Below, one piece after another: positions 33,431 through 40,302 of a DNA stretch of 64,000 nt (position 1 is the stretch's first letter; every line of letters starts with the position of its first letter). The position numbers and the translations under genes were made by a program. A model generated the notes under the pieces. It was not told where the DNA came from. It was given only the letters and a program-made list of their open reading frames with translations, and did not search any database. Origin of the DNA: Acidobacteriota bacterium (GTDB lineage Bacteria > Acidobacteriota > Terriglobia > Bryobacterales > Bryobacteraceae); assembly GCA_017307505.1 (NCBI GenBank), contig JAFKEE010000023.1:237215-301214 (forward strand). Reading direction: 5' to 3'.

Positions 33431-34731
33431 CCGGCCTTTCTGAGCGCCTCGGCCAGTTCCGTCTCTTCCTCCGGACGCACCGTCCGCAAGTCCAGCAGCA
33501 AGCGGTCGCCCTCGATCCGGGCAATCACCGCCGGATCCCCTCCGCGCAGCTTCCGCTCAAACGCCGCAGCCTCCCCGGGCAACGCCACCAGCCACGTCGG
33601 CAGCGACTGCTCCGGAGTCGACCCGCCACCCAGCAGCGACTCGCCCGGCACGACCGTCGCGCCCTCCAACGTCGCCGCTAGCCGTTCCGCCCGCACTTTC
33701 AACTCATCCGCCGTCCATCGGATCATCCGCATCACCGGCAGCGCGTCCCACTCCTGCAGCAGGATGTGCCGCAGCGAATTCTCCATCGCCGCGATGACCA
33801 GCTTGTCCACCCGCAGCGCCCGGAACATCGGATTCCGCCGCAGCCGCTGCACCAGATTCTCTCGGCCCGCCAGCACGCCAGCCTGCGGACCGCCCAGCAG
33901 CTTGTCGCCGCTGAACGACACCAGATCCGCGCCGGCCCGCAGACTCGACTGCACTGTCGGCTCGTGCACGCCATACGGAGAAAGATCCGTCAGGCTCCCG
34001 CTGCCCAGATCCTCGTAGACGGGCACACCGCTCGCCTTCCCCAACGCCGCCAGCTCTTCCATGGATGGCCGGCCGGTGAACCCCTGCATCCGGAAATTGC
34101 TGGGATGGACCCGCATCAGCAGCCGCGTACGATCCGTGATCGCCCGCTCATAGTCTTCCACCCGCGTCCGGTTCGTGGTGCCCACTTCCACCAGCACCGC
34201 CCCCGATCGCGCCATAATGTCGGGGATCCGGAATCCGTCGCCGATCTCCACCAGTTCTCCGCGCGACACAATCACTTCACCGCCTGGCGCCAGTTCGTGC
34301 AGCGCCAGAAACACGGCAGCGGCGCCGTTGTTCACCAGGATGCCCGGAACGCCCAACAGCCGCTCCAGCAGCCCGGCCGTGTGGCTGTCACGCTTCCCGC
34401 GCCGTCCGGTCCGCAGATCGTACTCAAGATTGCTGTACCAGCCAGGCGCGCCCGACTCCGCCAGGGGAGCCCGGCCCAGGTTCGTGTGGAGCACTACTCC
34501 TGTCGCGTTGATGACGCGCCGCAGCGACGACCGTGCCAGCCCCCGCAGCCGCTCCTGCAGCAGCGTCAGCGGGTCCGGCAGCGTCTTCGCCCCAGCCCGG
34601 ATCATCGCCCGCATCTCATCGAGCACCACGCGGCACTCCTGCACCGCCAGCTCATGCGGGACGCCGCCCCCGGCCTGCGAGACCAGTTCGTCGACCGAGG
34701 GCAGCAATCGGAATAGCTCTTCGATTCTCAC
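33427..34731 (-). CDS. selA: L-seryl-tRNA(Sec) selenium transferase SelA
   Basis: This 434-residue PLP enzyme converts Ser-tRNA(Sec) to Sec-tRNA(Sec) using selenophosphate. The N-terminal domain R-I-E-E-L-F-R-L-L-P-S-V-D-E-L and V-I-N-A-T-G-V-V-L-H-T-N-L-G-R are hallmark segments. The PLP lysine is Lys277 in S-G-D-K-L-L-G-G-P. I chose the GTG at 34731, whose codon overlaps the TGA of the upstream PIG-L gene and which gives the normal family N-terminus. It is the last gene of a coupled Gfo/Idh - PIG-L - selA operon, a context I have not seen described for selA. It pairs with tRNA-Sec at 13209-13303. Confidence 0.95.
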   Translation of the reverse strand: MRIEELFRLLPSVDELVSQAGGGVPHELAVQECRVVLDEMRAMIRAGAKTLPDPLTLLQERLRGLARSSLRRVINATGVVLHTNLGRAPLAESGAPGWYSNLEYDLRTGRRGKRDSHTAGLLERLLGVPGILVNNGAAAVFLALHELAPGGEVIVSRGELVEIGDGFRIPDIMARSGAVLVEVGTTNRTRVEDYERAITDRTRLLMRVHPSNFRMQGFTGRPSMEELAALGKASGVPVYEDLGSGSLTDLSPYGVHEPTVQSSLRAGADLVSFSGDKLLGGPQAGVLAGRENLVQRLRRNPMFRALRVDKLVIAAMENSLRHILLQEWDALPVMRMIRWTADELKVRAERLAATLEGATVVPGESLLGGGSTPEQSLPTWLVALPGEAAAFERKLRGGDPAVIARIEGDRLLLDLRTVRPEEETELAEALRKAG

Positions 34732-35609
34732 TTGAGCGGGAACAGCGCGCGGAGTTCGTCCAGCTTCGGCCGCCGGCCGTACTCGCACAGTTCGAAACAC
34801 TCCACATGCTGGACCTTGGCCGCGGCCTCAGCCCCGATCTCCTCGGCCAGAACCTTCCGCTTCGCATCGCTGATCGGACCGCTCCGCCACTTGTCCAGCC
34901 AGATCCGGCGCGCCTTCACATCCTTGGGCACCTGGTCCAGCGTGTGGTCCACCCAGGGCAGCCACTCATAAACCTGCGATACGTGCGCATCCAGCCCGTC
35001 CACCTTCTGCTTCCATGTATCGTCGATCGAAACCACCACATCCGGACGGAACGGAGCCGGCTTCTGGAAGTTATCTTCCACATACAGGAAGATCGGATTG
35101 TCCACCAGCGCGGGCGTGTCCGTCACCGTGTTCGGCACCACCACCATGTACGCCGCATCCTGCACCAGTACGCCGGTGTAGCGGTGATCCGGGTGATAGT
35201 CGTTCGGCCGCGGAGCCAGCACGATGTCCGCTTTCCATTGCCGGATCGCGCGGATCACCTGCCGCCGCACCTCCAGCGATGGCAGCAGCTCGCCGTCGTG
35301 GTTGTCCAGGATCTGGTATTCCATGATCCCCAACCGGCGCGCCGACTCCTGCGCCTCCAGATAACGCCGCTTCGCCAGCGCGGCCCCGGCCAGCGTCTGG
35401 TGTCCCGCATCGCCGTTCGTGACGGCCAGGAATTTCACCGCATGGCCGGCCTTGGCCATCTTCGCCGCCGTTCCGCCAAAGCGGATGTCACAGTCGTCCG
35501 GATGCGCCCCAATGGCGATCACCCGCAATTTCCGCGTGGATGCAGCCGGGGTCTGGCCCATGGCCAAAACCCCGAAAATCATGCCGGCAGCCAGCACTCG
35601 TCTCGTCAT
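34728..35609 (-). CDS. PIG-L/LmbE-type zinc deacetylase, exported
   Basis: This 293-residue deacetylase has the family zinc motif G-A-H-P-D-D-C-D (A-H-P-D-D) near residue 35 and the third ligand in H-P-D-H-R. Relatives remove N-acetyl groups from GlcNAc-containing substrates such as GlcNAc-PI or mycothiol and bacillithiol precursors. A signal peptide (TRRVLAAGMIFGVLAMGQ) suggests periplasmic action. The ATG at 35609 overlaps the TGA of the Gfo/Idh gene (ATGA), and its own TGA overlaps the selA GTG. An acetylated amino sugar is the likely substrate, inferred only from family. Confidence 0.88.
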   Translation of the reverse strand: MTRRVLAAGMIFGVLAMGQTPAASTRKLRVIAIGAHPDDCDIRFGGTAAKMAKAGHAVKFLAVTNGDAGHQTLAGAALAKRRYLEAQESARRLGIMEYQILDNHDGELLPSLEVRRQVIRAIRQWKADIVLAPRPNDYHPDHRYTGVLVQDAAYMVVVPNTVTDTPALVDNPIFLYVEDNFQKPAPFRPDVVVSIDDTWKQKVDGLDAHVSQVYEWLPWVDHTLDQVPKDVKARRIWLDKWRSGPISDAKRKVLAEEIGAEAAAKVQHVECFELCEYGRRPKLDELRALFPLK

Positions 35610-36763
35610 ACTGTCCCGTAGAGTCCTTTCCATGTCTGTTCTTTCTGGGTGTACATGGCCGTCCGGCCCAGAATTGCGATCATCGTGGAGCGCGCCGCGC
35701 GATCGGCTACGTTCTCCACATCGCCGCTCAGGATGCGTCCCAGGAACTGCTCAATCCCCTCGTAGGTGATGTCGCGCTTCGACTCCATGGTCTCCACGTC
35801 GTTGCGTCCCTTGTAATGCACCATGCTGGCCCGCGACGTGACCAGCGTGCCCTTCGTACCCGTGAACTCCTCGCCCACTTTGCGGTATCCAACCGGGGTC
35901 AACTGGTTCGCCTCGAAGTTCACCAGCAGGTTGTTCGGCCATTCAAACGTCAGATTCAGATTGTCGTTGATGTCCATGGTCGTTCGCACCTTGCGCCCGC
36001 AGTAGCCCACCGCGCGCAACGGCAGTCCGCCCAGGAACCAGTGCAGGACGTCGAGATTGTGACAGTCCTGCTCGACAATGAAATCCCCCGAATACTTGCG
36101 GAAACAGAACCAGTTCCGCAGGTCCGCCTTCGCTGCTTCCAGCCCCGGATAGTCGCGCCGCGTGAACGGGTCGTTCGCAATCCAGTACCCGCGCGCCACC
36201 GACACCGGCCCGATCGCGCCCGCCTGCAGCCGCTTGTACGCTTCCAGGTACACCGGGCCGTACCGCTGCTGGTAACCGAACGACAGAACCTTCTTCGGAT
36301 CCATCTTTTTGCCCGCCGCGATCACCCGCTTGCAGCCTTCGAAGTCCACACCCGCAGGCTTCTCGCAGTAGACGTTCTTTTTCGCTTCCACTGCCGCTTC
36401 CAGCATGCGCGGATGCTCGAACGGAGGAGTGGCGATGAACACCGCGTCAATCGACGGGTTCGCCAGCATCTTCTCGAACTCTTTGTACGTATCGACCTTG
36501 TCCAGTTGCAGCGCGGCCTTGGCCTGCTCAATCCGGTCGTCATAGAGGTCGGCCAGTGCCGTGATGCGCGCCCGCGGATCGGAGTGCGTGATCTTCGCAT
36601 CGTAAGTGCCTCGCCCGCCGCAGCCGATCAGGCCAACCGAGAGCTTCGAGTTCGCCTGCGATCCGCGCACTGCCTGCGGACTGACAATCGAGAATGCGCT
36701 CGCGGCTGTGCTCGCCAACACAGTCCGGCGCGAAATGGATGGGGATTCGGGTGATTGCGGCAT
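35606..36763 (-). CDS. Gfo/Idh/MocA family oxidoreductase, Tat-exported
   Basis: This 385-residue NAD(P)-dependent oxidoreductase begins with a Tat signal (S-I-S-R-R-T-V-L-A-S). The Rossmann glycine motif G-L-I-G-C-G-G-R-G follows at about 43-51, and the catalytic C-E-K-P-A at about 134-138 contains the conserved Lys. The C-terminal alpha/beta domain contains D-C-H-N-L-D-V, with a potential catalytic His. These enzymes oxidise or dehydrate sugars, many using a tightly bound cofactor when exported. It is first in the coupled operon with a PIG-L deacetylase and selA, so amino-sugar handling is a reasonable guess. Confidence 0.9.
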   Translation of the reverse strand: MPQSPESPSISRRTVLASTAASAFSIVSPQAVRGSQANSKLSVGLIGCGGRGTYDAKITHSDPRARITALADLYDDRIEQAKAALQLDKVDTYKEFEKMLANPSIDAVFIATPPFEHPRMLEAAVEAKKNVYCEKPAGVDFEGCKRVIAAGKKMDPKKVLSFGYQQRYGPVYLEAYKRLQAGAIGPVSVARGYWIANDPFTRRDYPGLEAAKADLRNWFCFRKYSGDFIVEQDCHNLDVLHWFLGGLPLRAVGYCGRKVRTTMDINDNLNLTFEWPNNLLVNFEANQLTPVGYRKVGEEFTGTKGTLVTSRASMVHYKGRNDVETMESKRDITYEGIEQFLGRILSGDVENVADRAARSTMIAILGRTAMYTQKEQTWKGLYGTV

Positions 36764-36807
36764 GGAATGTCCCTGCCGCCTGATTCTATCTCAAACGCAC
36801 CCCGAAA

Positions 36808-37842
36808 CTACCTCTGAACCGGCTCTGTCGGCGTCTGCCCGCTTCGATGCTGGTGCGCCCGGTGGTAGATCTCCCGGATCTCGGAACCCGTCGTGGCCAG
36901 GGCCACGGCCCCTGCCGCCAGCAGCGGCACGGTCACCACGAAGAACATCATGCCGGAGAGCGACTTCGCCGTCTGTGCGTCGACGCCCAGCATGCGGTGC
37001 AACGCCAGGAATCCGCACAGGTGGAACAAACCCACATTGCCCGGCGCGCCCGGCACCACTGTCCCCAGTCTCAACACCACCAGGACAATCGCCGCCGCAC
37101 CCCAGGGCAGGCTCAGACCATACCCCTGCAACATCGCGTGGATCGGAATCACCTGCAGTGCCAGGTAAACCGTGCTCGCCGCTACCGCCGCCGGAAACGA
37201 CTTCGAACGCCCCATCGCATGCAGCCCTTCCACCACCCGGCGTAACTGCTCAGACCATCGGTGCCGCGTCGTCATGTGGTGCGCGAAGCGGTGGTTCAAC
37301 ACCGAGAACACCACCAGCCCTCCAATCACCGCAACGACCGTCGCCAGAATCCAGACTCCGATCTCGATCTCCTTCGGCAACTCCGCCGTCAGCGAAACCA
37401 GGGCGAATCCAACGATCAGCCACACGCCATCGATCAGGCGCTCAATCAACGCCGAACTCAAAACCAGCGGGAAAGGAATCTTGTCCCAGACGGTCAACAG
37501 ATAGCAGCGGATCAGTTCGCCGCTGCGCAACGGCAGCACCTCATTCGCGAACAATCCGATATAGATCGCCTGCACACTGCGCAAGAACGGCACCCGCGCT
37601 ACCGGACGCAACAGGATATTCCACCGCCATGCCTGGGAGAAGTAGACGAGGACATCGCACGCCACGGCCAGCAGAATCCAGGCCCAGTGCACGCGCGCGA
37701 GCTTGGGCAGCTCGAGGCGCCAGTCGAAGTCGTGATAAACCCAGAGGAGACAGCCTAGCGAAAGTGCGTAGACGAACACCGTGCCGAGCCACGGTGGAAA
37801 CCGCCTGACTGCCCCACCGCCCACGGGTGAGTTTGTCCCCAT
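36808..37842 (-). CDS. Flippase-like integral membrane protein (UPF0104/YbhN family)
   Basis: This 344-residue protein has about eight membrane helices and the lysylphosphatidylglycerol-synthase transmembrane fold. Characteristic segments are NEVLPLRSGELIRCYLL near residues 94-110 and the glycine-proline-rich GTVVPGAPGNVGLFH near 260. Members lacking the aminoacyl domain, like this one, are linked to lipid or hopanoid transport. The substrate is unknown. It lies 44 bp upstream of the Gfo/Idh gene on the same strand, so it may share that transcript. Confidence 0.85.
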   Translation of the reverse strand: MGTNSPVGGGAVRRFPPWLGTVFVYALSLGCLLWVYHDFDWRLELPKLARVHWAWILLAVACDVLVYFSQAWRWNILLRPVARVPFLRSVQAIYIGLFANEVLPLRSGELIRCYLLTVWDKIPFPLVLSSALIERLIDGVWLIVGFALVSLTAELPKEIEIGVWILATVVAVIGGLVVFSVLNHRFAHHMTTRHRWSEQLRRVVEGLHAMGRSKSFPAAVAASTVYLALQVIPIHAMLQGYGLSLPWGAAAIVLVVLRLGTVVPGAPGNVGLFHLCGFLALHRMLGVDAQTAKSLSGMMFFVVTVPLLAAGAVALATTGSEIREIYHRAHQHRSGQTPTEPVQR

Positions 37843-37919
37843 TACTCTTCCATCTTAGACTTCCGATGCTCCCGGAAGTACCGTGACGGATTTTCTGGGG
37901 ACGATTCCTGTTACAAACC

Positions 37920-38936
37920 TCAATGCAGGCGGGAGGCCGTACTCTCCCTGACGATCAGTTCCGGGTTGAGCAAAACCACCACGGGATCAGGCGAACTGGC
38001 CCGTCCCTCAATCCGCTCAATCAGCAGTTGCGCCCCGCGCCGCCCGATCTCGTACGCCGGCTGAGCAACCACGGTCAATCGGGGCTGGATCACGTCGCCA
38101 AACGGAATATCGTCGAAAACAGCCAGCGCAATGTCCCCGGGACACCGCAGCCCCAGTTCCTGCATTGCTTTCAGCGCGCCAAACCCCATCATCGCGTTGG
38201 CCGCAAAAATCGCCGTCGGCGGCTCAGACCGCAGCAGCAGTTCCTTCGCCATCCGGTACCCGCTATCCAGCCGGAAATCGCCGAAACACACCAGAGACTG
38301 GTCAAACGTCAGACCGCTCTCCTCCAGCACAGACCGGTAGCCCACCAGGCGCTGTTCCGACGTGTACACATCATGCGATCCACACACCATGCCGATGCGC
38401 TTGTGCCCGCGCAGCAGCAGGTGATGCATGCACATCCGCGTGCCCTTCACATTGTCCACGCACACCGAATCCACCGGAGAGTCCAGCGGAGCCCGGTCCA
38501 GGCACACCACCGGCGTCCCCCCATCCATCGCTGCCCGGATATGACCGGTATCGCCCGAATCCGGCGCCATTACCAGCAGGATCCCATCCACTTTCCGAGC
38601 CCGCAGCAGCGTCACGGCCCGCCGCTCGCGGTCCACATGATCGTCCGTATTCAGCGTAATCAGCAGGTAGCCGCGCTCCAGCGCCGCGTCCTCCGCCCCA
38701 CGGATCATCTGCGGGAAAAATGGATTCGTGATGTCGGTGACCACTGTTCCCAGAGTCTTGGTCGACCGGGTTTTCAGACTTCGTGCAATTTGATTCGGTT
38801 CATAATCCAGTGCCCGCATCGCCTCTTCCACACGGCGGCGCAGTTCCGGGCGCACTGACTCCGAACCAGACAGCACGTTCGACACAGTACCCACGGAAAC
38901 GCGGGCTTTCTTTGCTACTTCACGAATCGTGACCAT
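37920..38936 (-). CDS. LacI-family transcriptional regulator
   Basis: This 338-residue repressor has an N-terminal LacI HTH (I-R-E-V-A-K-K-A-R-V-S-V-G-T-V-S-N-V-L, residues 4-22) and hinge helix (N-Q-I-A-R-S-L-K-T). A periplasmic-binding-protein-like sensor domain follows (TNPFFPQMIRGAEDAA, V-D-G-I-L-L-V-M). Members sense sugars or nucleosides and bind palindromic operators. A palindrome at 38954-38966 upstream of its start is a candidate autoregulatory site. The targets in this window are unknown. The flippase-like gene downstream is separated by 77 bp. Confidence 0.92.
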   Translation of the reverse strand: MVTIREVAKKARVSVGTVSNVLSGSESVRPELRRRVEEAMRALDYEPNQIARSLKTRSTKTLGTVVTDITNPFFPQMIRGAEDAALERGYLLITLNTDDHVDRERRAVTLLRARKVDGILLVMAPDSGDTGHIRAAMDGGTPVVCLDRAPLDSPVDSVCVDNVKGTRMCMHHLLLRGHKRIGMVCGSHDVYTSEQRLVGYRSVLEESGLTFDQSLVCFGDFRLDSGYRMAKELLLRSEPPTAIFAANAMMGFGALKAMQELGLRCPGDIALAVFDDIPFGDVIQPRLTVVAQPAYEIGRRGAQLLIERIEGRASSPDPVVVLLNPELIVRESTASRLH

Positions 38937-39179
38937 CGCGATGTCAATCTATCACCATCCGATGGTCCGCCGCATCGCCGCCTCAGAGTTTATTTGAATC
39001 GAATCCGGCCTTCAGCCCGTAGAGGGCGCCGGCCGGCCCGCGCGGCGAGCATTTTGGGGGCTTGTTCAAATCGCCGGTTCAACTTTCACCGTGTTCATAC
39101 ATTCGGGCTCGCTCCTCGCCGCCGGCGCCTGCGCATCGCGCAAATGGGTATGGGCGCAGCATGATACGATCATTTCCGC
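38937..39179. other. Intergenic region, divergent promoters expected
   Basis: This 243-bp stretch separates the LacI gene (minus) from the lipoprotein gene (plus). It has the palindrome described separately, a GC-rich block around 39030-39050 and TACGAT at 39165-39170, 9 nt before the next ATG. No gene or RNA is recognised. Confidence 0.4.
38954..38966. promoter_or_regulatory. Palindrome (ACCATC-C-GATGGT), candidate LacI operator
   Basis: A perfect 6-bp inverted repeat around one central C begins 18 bp upstream of the LacI gene start. It is a reasonable autoregulatory site for the repressor, but the half-sites are short and the symmetry lacks the usual CG centre. Confidence 0.4.
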
Positions 39180-39653
39180 ATGCGCCCCGCCATCCTGTTG
39201 CCTACCTTCGCGGCCCTGCTCGCCCTCACCGGCTGCGGCTCTGAAAGCAAGCCTGAACCGGCCCCCGTCAAAAAAGCAGCCGTGCCCCCGGCTGACGAAA
39301 GCCGGCGCTTCCCCTCCGCCAACCGGGTCGAAACCAGCATCACCGCCGACCACCTCCTCGGGCACGACTTTCTCCCCGGCGGCAACATCGCCCACTACAA
39401 AAAGGGCGCCCGCGAGTTTGACCTGATCCTCATCCGCACCGCCTCGGCCGAAGCGGCCGGCATTCTCCTGTTCGACTACAAGCAGCACCTCACCAACCCG
39501 AAGGTCGTGCCCGGCTTCGGCGGCTTTGCCGGCAAGGACGGCGCCCGGGAAGCCTTCCTCTTCGCGAAAGGCAAATATCTGGCCGGTGTCATCGGCCTGC
39601 CCGAAGCCGACGCCGACGCAATCGCCCGCGAGTTCGCAGCCCTCATCCAGTAA
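39180..39653 (+). CDS. Lipoprotein of unknown function
   Basis: This 157-residue protein has a lipobox (L-A-L-T-G-C, Cys18) after a short hydrophobic helix, so it should be lipidated in the envelope. The mature region starts with a charged linker (ESKPEPAPVKKAAVPP). A compact alpha/beta domain of about 110 residues follows (FDLILIRTASAEAAGILL, AFLFAKGKYLAGVIGLPEADADAIA). I recognise no family. It lies 13 bp upstream of the YkgJ-type gene, on the same strand. Confidence 0.75.
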   Translation: MRPAILLPTFAALLALTGCGSESKPEPAPVKKAAVPPADESRRFPSANRVETSITADHLLGHDFLPGGNIAHYKKGAREFDLILIRTASAEAAGILLFDYKQHLTNPKVVPGFGGFAGKDGAREAFLFAKGKYLAGVIGLPEADADAIAREFAALIQ

Positions 39654-39666
39654 CCGGATCCTCGCT

Positions 39667-40257
39667 ATGTCCTGCGGCCCTCAAGCCACGGAACTCGTCC
39701 AGATCGTCGGCCAAACCATGGCCGAGGCCCAAACCCGGGGTGGAACGTGGATCGTCTGCCGCCCCGGTTGCGCCGAATGCTGCCTCGGAACCTTCGCCAT
39801 CTCCCACGCCGATGCCGAACGTCTGGAGGACGGCCTCGAAGACCTCGCCCGGCACGATCCCGCCCGCGCCGCCCGCGTCCGCCATCGCGCCCAGGCCTTC
39901 CTCGCCCACTTTGCCTCCGCCTTCCCCGGCGACCCCGAATCCGGCCTCCTCGACAACGCCCCGGAAGCCCGCGGACGCTTCGAAACATTCGGCGAAGACG
40001 TACCCTGCCCCGCCCTGGATCCCACCACTCAGACCTGCGACCTTTACGCCCACCGCCCCGTCACCTGCCGCACCTTCGGACCCGCCATCCGCTACCCCGA
40101 AGGCGAGATCCGCGCCTGCGAACTCTGCTACCAGGACGCCACGGATGAGCAAATCGATGCGGCCGCCGTCCCCCTCCACTCGGCCCACCTCACTGAACTC
40201 CAGCAGGCCCATACCATCGCAGCCTTTGCCCTGACCGGTCCGCCCAGGCGCTTCTAA
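39667..40257 (+). CDS. YkgJ-family cysteine-cluster protein
   Basis: This 196-residue protein carries a cysteine pattern typical of the YkgJ/UPF0153 family: C-R-P-G-C-A-E-C-C (about 34-42), then C-P-A-L, C-D-L-Y-x-x-R-P-x-x-C-R, and C-E-L-C near the end. These cysteines probably bind an Fe-S cluster or zinc. The ATG at 39667 gives the family N-terminus. It follows the lipoprotein gene by 13 bp and precedes the U32 peptidase by 45 bp. The biochemical role of the family is not established. Confidence 0.88.
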   Translation: MSCGPQATELVQIVGQTMAEAQTRGGTWIVCRPGCAECCLGTFAISHADAERLEDGLEDLARHDPARAARVRHRAQAFLAHFASAFPGDPESGLLDNAPEARGRFETFGEDVPCPALDPTTQTCDLYAHRPVTCRTFGPAIRYPEGEIRACELCYQDATDEQIDAAAVPLHSAHLTELQQAHTIAAFALTGPPRRF

Positions 40258-40302
40258 GCGACAACGCACCACCCGCCTGTTACCCTGGAAGAGACCCCCT
40301 TC

